A stretch of 14,071 nucleotides of DNA from Luminiphilus sp. (GTDB lineage: Bacteria; Pseudomonadota; Gammaproteobacteria; Pseudomonadales; Halieaceae): positions 1 to 14,071 of the forward strand of contig JAHEJH010000246.1 of assembly GCA_024638905.1 (NCBI GenBank). Direction: 5' to 3'. Made by a program: the position numbers and the translations under genes. The notes below the pieces were generated by a model. The model had not been told where the DNA came from, did no database searches, and saw only the letters and a list, made by a program, of their open reading frames with translations. Shown here one piece after another: positions 1 through 6,941 of this stretch (its first letter is position 1; the number at the start of each line of letters is the position of its first letter).

Positions 1-342
1 GTTGGGCAGGCACTGCTTGTCGTAGTGGGCCAGCAGTTTCCCTGCTGATATCACGCCCGCACTGTTGAAGAGCGCACCGTCTTGCCCCCTTGGGTATCCC
101 ACCACCACGGTTAAATCCGCTGGCAGCTCAGCGCAAAGCTTTACCAGCGCTGCCTCGGTGCGATCCAGTAGATCGCCGCGTAGCAAAAGATCCTCGGGTG
201 GGTAGCCGGTCAGCGTCAGCTCAGGAAATACCACCATGTGCGCGCCCGCTGCCTTCTGGGCTGCACTCACCTCAAGCACGCGCTGTGTATTACCGCCGAT
301 ATCGCCAACAAGTGTATTGATCTGCGCCATGCAGAGTTTCAT
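1..342 (-). CDS. nadE: Glutamine-dependent NAD+ synthetase, N-terminal fragment (cut by window edge)
   Basis: Only the first 114 codons are present; the gene continues past base 1. They form the start of a carbon-nitrogen hydrolase (nitrilase) fold, which in this enzyme is the glutaminase domain that frees ammonia for the C-terminal synthetase to convert deamido-NAD+ to NAD+. Visible are the N-terminal MAQINTLVGDI stretch, FPELTLTGYPPEDLLLR with the expected catalytic Glu41, and YDKQCLPN with the expected catalytic Lys109. The nucleophilic Cys lies beyond the edge. The TGYPPEDLLLR wording is typical of the NadE amidase domain rather than of stand-alone nitrilases. The ATG is preceded by AAAGGA at a 7-nt spacing. 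The gene follows the pilin gene by 114 bp. The synthetase half is not visible, so a stand-alone amidohydrolase cannot be fully excluded. Confidence 0.9.
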   Translation of the reverse strand, partial: MKLCMAQINTLVGDIGGNTQRVLEVSAAQKAAGAHMVVFPELTLTGYPPEDLLLRGDLLDRTEAALVKLCAELPADLTVVVGYPRGQDGALFNSAGVISAGKLLAHYDKQCLPN

Positions 343-349
343 TACGGGA

Positions 350-355
350 TCCTTT
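350..355 (-). promoter_or_regulatory. Ribosome binding site of nadE
   Basis: The minus strand reads AAAGGA, 7 nt before the nadE ATG, a strong Shine-Dalgarno match that fixes the start. In the rest of the 343-456 gap I see no convincing promoter or terminator. There is a run of six T just after the pilin stop codon, but no strong GC stem in front of it. Confidence 0.7.
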
Positions 356-456
356 CTCACGCATGGTGGGTCGAAACCGGGGGACGAAGGTTACCGTATT
401 TCTCACCAGTCGGGTGGTGGTGTTGACCCCGCCCGGCAGACGCTGGGAGCAAAAAA

Positions 457-999
457 TCAGCGTGGAACACCAGGCGGGCACACACCCCAATCCCGCGCCA
501 GGCGAGGCCGGCCTAGGCGATTGGTAATCACGGACCAATTATGACCAAGCGCACAGACCGACAACGTTAGATTTCGGCGGCCCACGCCCTGCGGATTCCA
601 GCGCAACGTACCAGTCACCCAATTTGAGCCAGTGCGGTTAGTAACTGTCACCCCCGCCACCGGCGGCCAGACTCGCAACAACTGGCTGTCCTCTCCGCTG
701 TGCTTGATCGCGGCAAGGCTCTGACCGAAATGACCAGCACATTTGAGGGCAGGATTCGACGGATCGATTACCGGGCACAGGGTCACCACCGCCCCGTATG
801 CCTGTGCCGTGCTGCGCGCATACTGCATTGCCGCATACAACTGCTGGGCGCCAGCTCGGGCGCGAGCTGCGGCCAGCTGATCGCGGTATGTGGGAACGCC
901 AATGCTCATCAGGATGGCGACAATAGCCAGTGTGAGCAGGCATTCCAGCAGTGTGACCCCTCCCAATCGACTCTGACCACATCCCAAGCCGTGTCCCAT
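457..999 (-). CDS. GspH/FimT-family type IV pilin-like protein (minor pseudopilin)
   Basis: The 180-residue protein has a class III (prepilin) signal: a 14-residue leader ending in Gly-Gly, then VTLLECLLTLAIVAILM, a hydrophobic helix with Glu at mature position 5. Prepilin peptidase should cut between Gly14 and Val15. Mature position 1 is Val rather than the usual Phe. The rest fits the GspH/FimT fold, with a Cys pair around residues 74-86 (VTLCP...LKC), a GTLRWNPQG strand and an NRLGRPRL tail ending in CPPG. Members are minor subunits that prime type IV pili or type II secretion pseudopili in the inner membrane and periplasm. The gene lies 153 bp after ispH. In Pseudomonas that position holds the pilE end of the fimU-pilVWXY1Y2E cluster, but here only one pilin is present before nadE. 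The ATG has AGGG 7 nt upstream. FimT and GspH cannot be told apart from sequence alone. Confidence 0.85.
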   Translation of the reverse strand: MGHGLGCGQSRLGGVTLLECLLTLAIVAILMSIGVPTYRDQLAAARARAGAQQLYAAMQYARSTAQAYGAVVTLCPVIDPSNPALKCAGHFGQSLAAIKHSGEDSQLLRVWPPVAGVTVTNRTGSNWVTGTLRWNPQGVGRRNLTLSVCALGHNWSVITNRLGRPRLARDWGVCPPGVPR

Positions 1000-1006
1000 G
1001 GAGCAA

Positions 1007-1010
1007 CCCT
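1007..1010 (-). promoter_or_regulatory. Ribosome binding site of the pilin gene
   Basis: The minus strand reads AGGG, 7 nt before the ATG at 999. An in-frame TAA lies only seven codons upstream, with no ATG, GTG or TTG in between, so this ATG is the first normal start available. It gives a short 14-residue leader with one Arg, as expected for a prepilin. Confidence 0.5.
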
Positions 1011-1083
1011 GCAGGCATTAGCCCGATGGTGCAAAGTCATTGAGAAGAAAAGACGTTTCGTACTCGGAATTGTCGCGCTCGCC

Positions 1084-1110
1084 ATGTGCCCGACGTTCAT
1101 CAGGACACAT
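1084..1110 (-). other. Possible RNA stem-loop between ispH and the pilin gene
   Basis: On the minus strand ATGTGTCC pairs with GGGCACAT (eight pairs, one a G-U) around an 11-nt loop. It lies about 45 bp after the ispH stop and about 85 bp before the pilin ATG. No T-run follows, so it is not a standard intrinsic terminator. It could be a 3' stabilising structure or chance. No clear promoter was found in the 1000-1152 gap. Confidence 0.3.
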
Positions 1111-1152
1111 CAAAGCAAGATCAAGTTGGCAGCAGAGACGGTAGCTCTGAGA

Positions 1153-2109
1153 TCAGTTTTCTACCGCCACGGTAGGAATACGCAGGCCTTTGGGGAGGGA
1201 GAAGGTGATGTTTTCTTCCCGGCCGTCGAGATCCCGAACGGCCAAACCACCATGCTCACGAAGGGTAGCAATGACTTCCTGAACCAGGAGCTCCGGCGCC
1301 GAGGCGCCCGCAGTCACCCCGATACGCTGCTTGCCCGATAACCATTGGGAATCAATCATGCTGGCGTCGTCGATGAGGTAGGCGCTGGCACCGCACCGCT
1401 CCGCCAATTCGCGAAGCCGATTGGAGTTTGAGCTGTTAGTCGAGCCCACCACCAGTACCAAATCGACCTCATCGGCGAGGGATTTGACAGCGTCCTGGCG
1501 ATTCTGCGTCGCGTAGCAGATGTCATCCTTGCGGGGGCCCTGAATCTCGGGGAATTTGGCGCGCAACGCGTCGATCACCTTCGCGGTGTCATCGACTGAC
1601 AAAGTCGTTTGCGTCACAAACGCCAGTGAGGAGGAGTCACGGACATCCAATGCGGTCGCCTGTTCTTCATCCTCGACCAGATAAATCGCGCCACCCTGAG
1701 AGGTGTCATAACGACCCATGGTGCCCTCTACTTCGGGATGACCTGCATGGCCTATCAGCACGCATTCCCTGCCGGCGGCACTGAATGCGGCCACTTCCAC
1801 GTGGACCTTGGTCACTAGTGGGCAGGTCGCATCAAAAACCTGAAGGCCCCGGCCCTCAGCTTCTTCCTGCACCGCCCGCGATACCCCATGGGCACTGAAA
1901 ATCACGATCGCGTCATCAGGCACCTCCGCCAGCTCGTCTACAAAGACCGCACCGCGGGTGCGGAGGTCGTCGACCACATGTCGGTTGTGCACCACTTCAT
2001 GACGCACATAAACCGGACCGCCAAAGACTTCGAGGGCGCGGTTCACAATGTCGATCGCGCGGTCCACACCGGCACAGAAGCCTCTGGGGTTGGCAAGTAC
2101 GATGTCCAT
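1153..2109 (-). CDS. ispH: 4-Hydroxy-3-methylbut-2-enyl diphosphate reductase
   Basis: This 318-residue protein is IspH (LytB), the last enzyme of the MEP pathway, which reduces HMBPP to IPP and DMAPP with a 4Fe-4S cluster in the cytoplasm. The three cluster cysteines are visible: Cys12 (NPRGFCAGVDRAI), Cys96 (FDATCPLVTKVH) and Cys198 (DDICYATQNRQ). Substrate-pocket residues also align: His41 (HEVVHN), His74 (FSAHGVS), His124 and catalytic Glu126 (GHAGHPEVEGT), Thr167, the SSNSNRL segment near 226-231, and Ser270 (TAGASAPE). Length matches the E. coli enzyme closely. The ATG shares one base with the fkpB stop (TGATG), implying translational coupling in the ileS-lspA-fkpB-ispH operon. It looks complete and functional. 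Confidence 0.97.
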   Translation of the reverse strand: MDIVLANPRGFCAGVDRAIDIVNRALEVFGGPVYVRHEVVHNRHVVDDLRTRGAVFVDELAEVPDDAIVIFSAHGVSRAVQEEAEGRGLQVFDATCPLVTKVHVEVAAFSAAGRECVLIGHAGHPEVEGTMGRYDTSQGGAIYLVEDEEQATALDVRDSSSLAFVTQTTLSVDDTAKVIDALRAKFPEIQGPRKDDICYATQNRQDAVKSLADEVDLVLVVGSTNSSNSNRLRELAERCGASAYLIDDASMIDSQWLSGKQRIGVTAGASAPELLVQEVIATLREHGGLAVRDLDGREENITFSLPKGLRIPTVAVEN

Positions 2110-2555
2110 CAGTGGAGCTCCGCCGGTTCCACGTGCGCAATCCGCACCTTAAAATGAATAGTACGCCCTGACAGAGGGTGATTGAAATCCACGGTGACCG
2201 TGTCTTCACCCACCTCGGCAATCATGCCCGGCACTTCGCCTCCCGCCGCATCGGCAAAGGTGAACACCATCCCAGGCTCCAATGGCGCTTCAGCGTCAAA
2301 ATCCGCGCGAGGAATGGACTGAATATTATCCTCCTGCGGTTCACCAAACCCCTCATCCGCCGGGATCCGAAACTCGGCCTCATCACCGGCGCGCATTCCT
2401 AACAACCGTCGTTCGAAGCCGGGCAACAGTGATCCGTCACCCATCACAAAGCTGACAGGGTCGCCGCCAAAGTTGGAATCGACCTGCTCACCGGTCTCCA
2501 ATGCGAGGGAGAAATTGAGGGTCACACGTGTGTTGGGTTCTATCTCAAGATTCAT
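2109..2555 (-). CDS. fkpB: FKBP-type peptidyl-prolyl cis-trans isomerase, SlpA type
   Basis: This is a 148-residue cytoplasmic prolyl isomerase of the FkpB/SlpA family. The FKBP core is split by a flap (IF) domain at about residues 66-120. Visible marks are FVMGDGSLLPGFERRLLGM (37-54), DEGFGEP (67-73), the flap segment with FTFADAAGGEVPG, and the return strand VDFNHPLSGRTIHFKV (122-137), the hallmark of the subfamily. The frame is open up to 2609, but the ATG at 2555 gives the usual family length (E. coli about 149) and starts just beyond the lspA stop, whereas the longer form would overlap lspA by 50 nt with an unrelated proline-rich leader. No strong Shine-Dalgarno is seen, so translation is probably coupled to lspA upstream and to ispH downstream. 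The lspA-fkpB-ispH order is conserved in Gammaproteobacteria; its specific client here is unknown. Confidence 0.93.
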   Translation of the reverse strand: MNLEIEPNTRVTLNFSLALETGEQVDSNFGGDPVSFVMGDGSLLPGFERRLLGMRAGDEAEFRIPADEGFGEPQEDNIQSIPRADFDAEAPLEPGMVFTFADAAGGEVPGMIAEVGEDTVTVDFNHPLSGRTIHFKVRIAHVEPAELH

Positions 2556-2559
2556 GACA

Positions 2560-3084
2560 TCAGGATACGGGGGCTTCTTTGGAGGGGGAAGTCCGGCCCC
2601 AAAACGCATCGATAAGCCACCAGCCAGCGCCTAGGGTAATTGCCGAGTCTGCAAGATTAAACGCCGGCCAGTAACGGTGCTCGTAGTGCAACGAAATAAA
2701 ATCCACCACATGCCCCAGCAGCATACGATCAATCAGGTTGCCCATGCCGCCACCCAGAATCAGCCCGAGGGGCAAGACCAGACCCCGATCGGCAGGGTTT
2801 AGCCGAAAGAGCCAAACGACAATAAAAATACTGACGGCGGCCGCGATGCCGGTCAAAAACCAACGCTGCCACCCCCCGGCGTCAGCCAAAAAACTGAAGG
2901 CAGCGCCGGTGTTGTAGGTCAACATCCAGTCAAACCAGCTGGTCACCATCACGGGAGCGCGGTAATCGAGTTCGCTGGTAGCGATGTGTTTGGTCCATTG
3001 ATCAAGGGCGACGACAATCACCGCCACCACAAGACCCAGCCAGGGACGACGTCCAATCGCTGCCAGCCAGCCGCCATCAGGCAA
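2560..3084 (-). CDS. lspA: Lipoprotein signal peptidase (signal peptidase II)
   Basis: LspA cleaves the signal peptide of prolipoproteins after lipid modification of the +1 Cys. It is an inner-membrane aspartic protease with four membrane helices. From the chosen start the protein has 174 residues. Visible are ALDQWTK near the end of helix 1, YNTGAAFSF (about 57-65), GNLIDRMLLGHVVDF (115-129) and FNLADSAI (142-149). The likely catalytic pair is Asp128 (VVDF) and Asp146 (LADS). The open frame runs upstream to 3222, but that part is antisense-like filler over the ileS zinc-finger codons. TTG at 3084-3082 is preceded by GAGG at 9 nt and gives a normal family length. It overlaps the ileS stop by 8 nt, so expression should be coupled to ileS. 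The gene identity is secure; the start is less so. Confidence 0.93.
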   Translation of the reverse strand: MPDGGWLAAIGRRPWLGLVVAVIVVALDQWTKHIATSELDYRAPVMVTSWFDWMLTYNTGAAFSFLADAGGWQRWFLTGIAAAVSIFIVVWLFRLNPADRGLVLPLGLILGGGMGNLIDRMLLGHVVDFISLHYEHRYWPAFNLADSAITLGAGWWLIDAFWGRTSPSKEAPVS

Positions 3085-5881
3085 AGTGTCGCACCTCGCC
3101 AGGCCCCTCGATATTCGTGACGCAACGCCGACACAAGGTAGGGTGAGTGGCGTGTTCCCCCACATCAGGTCGACGATGCCAGCAGCGCTCGCACTTCTCG
3201 CTGGTCGAGGGCACTGCAACAATGCGCAGCGCCATACCCTCTGCCTCGTAAGCCTCTGCGGGCGCCTCGTCCAAGCTGGCCACGGTAGCCTCCGAGGTAA
3301 TCAGTACAAAGCGCAGCTCCTCTCCCAGACTGCGCAATCGCCCCGCCAATTCCGAGTCGGCATATAGCGCCACGTCAGCATCGAGTGAGCCGCGGAGCAT
3401 ACCCTGCTCTCGGGCGAGCTCGAGCGCTTTGTTAACCTGTTGCCGCACGACCACCATCTCCGACCAAAAAGCCGCATCCAGATTGTCGTCTGCGCTCATA
3501 TCTGGCAGTGCCTCATACCACTCAGCGAGAAAGACCGAGGCCGATCTGGGCCCGGGCAGGTTTTCCCATAGCTCTTCTGCCGTGAAGCTGAGAATCGGGG
3601 CGATCCACCGACACAGCGCCTCGGCGAGATGGAAGAGACTGGTCTGCGCCGAGCGACGCGGTAACGAATCGGTGCCCGTGGTGTACTGACGATCTTTGAT
3701 GATATCGAGGTAGAAGCCGCCCAATTCACCGCTACAGAAGTTATGTATCCGGTGATACACGAGGTGGAACTGGTAGTCGTCGTAGGCCGTCCGTACCTCG
3801 GCCTGCAGTGCCTGTGCTTGACCCAGAATCCAGCGATCCAGCGGCAATAACTGCTCGACTGGGAGGCAGTCGGTGACCGGGTCAAAACCGGCGAGATTGG
3901 AGAGCAAAAAGCGGGCCGTGTTGCGAATACGACGGTAGGCGTCGGCGGTGCGCTTGAAGATTTCGTCGGAGGCCGAAATTTCGTTGCGGTAATCAGCGGC
4001 CGATACATACAGTCTCAACACATCCGCGCCCAGATCCTGCATGGCCTTCCCCGCCGGGATGATGTTGCCGAGCGATTTCGACATTTTGCGGCCATCGCCA
4101 TCGACCGTAAAACCGTGGGTCAGTACCTGGCGATAAGGCGCCGTGTTATGGGTGCCGATGCCGGTGAGCAGCGAGGACTGGAACCAGCCGCGGTGCTGAT
4201 CAGAACCCTCCAAATACAGATCAGCGGGCCAACTGAGACCTTCCCGCTGCCGCAATACGCACTCGTGCGTGACCCCGGAATCGAACCAGACATCCAGCGT
4301 GTCGGTGACCTTTTCATAGTGCGCTGCGTCGTCGCCCAGAAGCTCGGCCGGGTCAAGCTCAAACCAGGCATCGATACCCTGGCTCTCCATCCGCACCGCC
4401 ACCTGCTCCATCAGCACTTGGGTGTCGGGGTGAATCTCGCCAGTAATGTTATGCACGAACAAGGCGATCGGCACGCCCCATGTGCGCTGGCGGGAAATGC
4501 ACCAGTCGGGCCGCTGCTCCAGCATGCTGTCAATGCGCGCCCGGCCCCAGTCGGGTATCCACTGAACATCTTCCACCGCGTTTTTGGCGGCGGCGAGCAG
4601 GCCGTTACCGGTCATGCTGACGAACCATTGCGGTGTGGCGCGAAAAATAATCGGCGTCTTGTGACGCCAACAGTGCGGGTAGCTGTGCTGGAACGGTGCG
4701 TGACACAACAGCACCTTGCGTTCATCGAGCGCGGCAACGATGTCATCGTTGGCCTTGAAAATATGCTGGCCGGCAAATACCGGGGTGTCGGGGTGGTAAA
4801 CGCCGTTGCCTCCTACGGGGTTGTAAACCTCCAGCCCGTATCGCTGACCCATATCAAAATCTTCCAGACCGTGGGCCGGCGCGGTGTGCACACACCCAGT
4901 GCCTGCTTCGGTGGTCACGTGCTCGCCGAGCACAACGGGCACGGGTGCCTCACCAAAAGGCGGCATCACAGAGAGTCCTTCGAGCGCCGCGCCCTTGGCG
5001 CGCCCGATGATCTCGTGACGCTCGGCACCGAAGCGCTGGGCACACTCTTCCGCCAGCGCTTCGGCGACCAGGACCCGACGCCCACCAAGATCGAGTAGCA
5101 CATAATCAAGATCTGCTGAGAGCGCTACCGCGCGGTTGGCGGGCAAGGTCCAGGGGGTTGTGGTCCAGATAGCCAGATCGATCGGCTCCCCATCGTCACA
5201 CCCTAACCGCGACGCCGCTTCCGCGCGATCAACAAAAGGAAACGCGACGTCCACCGCGGAGGATTGCTTGTCGGCGTACTCCACCTCGGCCTCCGCCAAC
5301 GCGGAGCCACAATCCAAACACCAGTGCACGGGCTTGAAGCCGCGGTGCAAATGCCCGCGGTCAATAATTTTGGCCAGCGTGCGGACAATGTTCGCCTCAA
5401 ACCGAAAATCCATGGTCAGGTAAGGCTGCGCCCAGTCTCCGAACACGCCCATCCTCACGAAATCGGCTTTCTGAGCCTCGACCTGCTTGCTGGCATAGTC
5501 GCGGCACTTCTGCCGGAACTCGGCTGCCGTCACCTTATGCCCCGGCTTGCCGACTTTCTTCTCTACATTGAGCTCAATGGGCAGGCCGTGGCAGTCCCAA
5601 CCGGGGACATACGGAGCATCAAAACCAGACAGGGTCTTGGATTTGATGATGATATCTTTGAGTATCTTGTTGATGGCATGCCCCACGTGGAGCTCGCCAT
5701 TGGCATAGGGAGGGCCATCGTGAAGTATAAAGGTCGGCTTGCCCTGCCCTGCCTCGCGCATCTGGCCATACAGGTCCATCTCAGCCCACGCCTTGAGACG
5801 CTCCGGCTCGCGCTGCGCCAGATTGGCCTTCATCGGGAAATCCGTCTGGGGCAGGTTCAGCGTGGCTTTGTAGTCACTCAT
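3077..5881 (-). CDS. ileS: Isoleucyl-tRNA synthetase
   Basis: At 934 residues this is a full-length bacterial class Ia IleRS (E. coli 938), charging tRNA-Ile in the cytoplasm. The HIGH motif is HVGH at 65-68 within GPPYANGELHVGH, and KMSKS is at 599-603 (DGRKMSKSLGN). The CP1 editing domain, which hydrolyses Val-tRNA-Ile, shows TTTPWTLPANRA (240-251) and GTGCVHTAPAHGLEDF (327-342), with the conserved Asp341. The C-terminus carries the zinc-binding Cys quartet (897, 900, 917, 920) in CERCW and CRRC. This domain set marks the standard bacterial type, not the eukaryote-like mupirocin-resistant form. It starts 3 bp after the ribF stop and overlaps lspA by 8 nt, so it belongs to the ribF-ileS-lspA-fkpB-ispH transcription unit. 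No T-box or other leader is seen. Confidence 0.98.
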   Translation of the reverse strand: MSDYKATLNLPQTDFPMKANLAQREPERLKAWAEMDLYGQMREAGQGKPTFILHDGPPYANGELHVGHAINKILKDIIIKSKTLSGFDAPYVPGWDCHGLPIELNVEKKVGKPGHKVTAAEFRQKCRDYASKQVEAQKADFVRMGVFGDWAQPYLTMDFRFEANIVRTLAKIIDRGHLHRGFKPVHWCLDCGSALAEAEVEYADKQSSAVDVAFPFVDRAEAASRLGCDDGEPIDLAIWTTTPWTLPANRAVALSADLDYVLLDLGGRRVLVAEALAEECAQRFGAERHEIIGRAKGAALEGLSVMPPFGEAPVPVVLGEHVTTEAGTGCVHTAPAHGLEDFDMGQRYGLEVYNPVGGNGVYHPDTPVFAGQHIFKANDDIVAALDERKVLLCHAPFQHSYPHCWRHKTPIIFRATPQWFVSMTGNGLLAAAKNAVEDVQWIPDWGRARIDSMLEQRPDWCISRQRTWGVPIALFVHNITGEIHPDTQVLMEQVAVRMESQGIDAWFELDPAELLGDDAAHYEKVTDTLDVWFDSGVTHECVLRQREGLSWPADLYLEGSDQHRGWFQSSLLTGIGTHNTAPYRQVLTHGFTVDGDGRKMSKSLGNIIPAGKAMQDLGADVLRLYVSAADYRNEISASDEIFKRTADAYRRIRNTARFLLSNLAGFDPVTDCLPVEQLLPLDRWILGQAQALQAEVRTAYDDYQFHLVYHRIHNFCSGELGGFYLDIIKDRQYTTGTDSLPRRSAQTSLFHLAEALCRWIAPILSFTAEELWENLPGPRSASVFLAEWYEALPDMSADDNLDAAFWSEMVVVRQQVNKALELAREQGMLRGSLDADVALYADSELAGRLRSLGEELRFVLITSEATVASLDEAPAEAYEAEGMALRIVAVPSTSEKCERCWHRRPDVGEHATHPTLCRRCVTNIEGPGEVRHFA
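3094..3097 (-). promoter_or_regulatory. Ribosome binding site that decides the TTG start of lspA
   Basis: The minus strand reads GAGG, 9 nt before TTG at 3084, inside the last codons of ileS. No ATG or GTG in the lspA frame lies near here, so this site supports the TTG start. Confidence 0.5.
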
Positions 5882-5884
5882 ACG

Positions 5885-6820
5885 TCATCCGTGGTCTGCA
5901 AGCCATGCCCGGGCATTGGCTTTGTCCGCCGCGATGCCTTCCTTCAAGGCATCAAGAGACGGAAATTTCTGTTCGTCACGCAGCTTGCGCCTAAACCGCA
6001 CTGTCAGTCGCTCCCCATATAGATCGGGCGAGCCCTCCAAAACGTGCACTTCCAGCGTCGCCTCCAGACTCTCGCCAATAGTGGGCTTCACCCCGACATT
6101 GGCCACCCCCGGCGCATTTCTGAGCCCGCCACCGGATACGTTGACCGCATACACACCATGCAGCGGTGATCGGATGCGGTGCAGCGCGATATTGGCCGTC
6201 GGTGCGTTCAGCTGTCGACCCAATTTCTGCCCGTGCTGAACACGGCCGGCCATTTCAAATGGCCGACCCAAAAGGTGCTCCGCGCTGTCAAAATCCGCTT
6301 CGGCCAGCGCTGCCCGAATCCGTGTGCTGCTGACCCGCTCCCCAGCCTGTTCCCGGGTCGCCGTGGGGGCGACAGCATAGCCAAATTCTTCGGCCAGTGC
6401 GCGGACATAATCCAGATCTCCCTCGCGACGGTTGCCGAAACGAAAATCGTCGCCAAAGGCCAAGTACTGCACACCAAGCCCCTCAACAAACACCTGCTCG
6501 ACGAACTCCCGGGCGCTGAGCTGCCGCAAGCGCTCATTGAATGGCAGGCAGAGCACGTGATCGACATGGCAGGCCTCAAGTAGCGGCCATTTATCCCGCA
6601 GCGTGGTGATTCGGGGTGGCGCTTCAAGCGGGCACAGATACTCTCGCGGTAACGGCTCAAAAGTCACGACCGTAGTCGCGATACCCCGTGCATCCGCCTC
6701 CTGCTTGAGATGCGACAGCACCGCCTGATGGCCAAGATGAATACCGTCAAAGGCGCCAATCGTCACCGCACAGCCGCGGTGACGGGAACGCAAATTATGC
6801 CGGCCGCGGATGAGCTCCAT
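5885..6820 (-). CDS. ribF: Bifunctional riboflavin kinase / FAD synthetase
   Basis: This 311-residue cytoplasmic enzyme phosphorylates riboflavin to FMN (C-terminal domain) and adenylylates FMN to FAD (N-terminal nucleotidyltransferase). The N-terminal domain shows GAFDGIHLGH (22-31, the HxGH motif), FGDDFRFG (122-129) and RVSSTRIR (162-169). The flavokinase domain shows GRVQHGQKLG, GRQLNAPTANI (201-211), HGVYAVNV, GVANVGVKPTI (238-248), an LYG segment (267-269) and a RDEQKF segment (281-286). The usual GFPTAN is NAPTAN here, a change in the nucleotide/flavin loop, though Pro-Thr-Ala-Asn is kept. The gene ends 3 bp before ileS, the typical gammaproteobacterial arrangement. A likely promoter lies in the 100-bp gap upstream, so ribF may head its own transcript. 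Confidence 0.96.
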   Translation of the reverse strand: MELIRGRHNLRSRHRGCAVTIGAFDGIHLGHQAVLSHLKQEADARGIATTVVTFEPLPREYLCPLEAPPRITTLRDKWPLLEACHVDHVLCLPFNERLRQLSAREFVEQVFVEGLGVQYLAFGDDFRFGNRREGDLDYVRALAEEFGYAVAPTATREQAGERVSSTRIRAALAEADFDSAEHLLGRPFEMAGRVQHGQKLGRQLNAPTANIALHRIRSPLHGVYAVNVSGGGLRNAPGVANVGVKPTIGESLEATLEVHVLEGSPDLYGERLTVRFRRKLRDEQKFPSLDALKEGIAADKANARAWLADHG

Positions 6821-6853
6821 CCCCGCTTTTTACCCCGTCACATGGAAAACCCC

Positions 6854-6882
6854 AGTATACCGCTGCACTCAGCGTAGATCAG
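6854..6882 (-). promoter_or_regulatory. Predicted sigma-70 promoter for ribF-ileS-lspA-fkpB-ispH
   Basis: On the minus strand TATACT (6859-6854, five of six consensus bases) is separated by 17 nt from CTGATC (6882-6877, a partial -35). Transcription would start near 6847, giving a leader of about 27 nt before the ribF ATG. The -35 lies inside the short copy of the murJ 3' end described separately. Confidence 0.5.
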
Positions 6883-6941
6883 CCGGTGGCAATAGCAGAC
6901 TTGGGGGATATGACCGCTCTTCAGCGTCGCAGATCAGCCGG
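6869..6941. repeat. Imperfect direct repeat: partial duplication of the murJ 3' end
   Basis: TCAGCGTCGCAGATCAGCCGG (6921-6941) contains the last codons and stop of murJ on the minus strand. The same sequence lacking CGC recurs at 6869-6886, 52 bp further downstream of murJ. Apart from the 3-bp gap the two copies are identical. The second copy would also read Pro-Ala-Asp-Leu-Arg-stop and forms part of the predicted ribF promoter. Confidence 0.7.

Noticed and set aside
403..482. Possible rho-independent terminator between the pilin gene and nadE
   Set aside because: The T-run after the pilin stop has no strong preceding stem. The GC-rich complementary segments are about 40 nt apart and on the wrong side of the T-run. 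The CACCA/TGGTG hairpin lacks a T-run.
290..538. A possible frameshift extending the pilin into another minus-strand frame
   Set aside because: The pilin ends naturally after NRLGRPRL...CPPG, the usual tail of FimT-like proteins. The other frame has no pilin features and overlaps the nadE start.
700..1341. A 213-codon plus-strand open frame opposite the pilin and ispH
   Set aside because: It is antisense to both genes. The minus-strand pilin has a real prepilin signal and fold marks, and IspH is certain.
2556..2609. Upstream extension of fkpB by 18 residues
   Set aside because: The extension is proline-rich filler overlapping lspA. The ATG at 2555 gives the family length.
3085..3222. Upstream extension of lspA to the full open frame (220 residues)
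   Set aside because: The extra 46 residues overlie the ileS zinc-finger codons, do not resemble LspA and would precede the first membrane helix with a Cys-rich leader.
4115..5098. A 327-codon plus-strand open frame opposite ileS
   Set aside because: It lies wholly antisense to unmistakable IleRS codons, has no recognisable domain and reflects GC-rich codon bias.
5264..6022. A 252-codon plus-strand open frame opposite ileS and ribF
   Set aside because: It is antisense to two clear genes, spans their junction and shows no domain or credible start signals.
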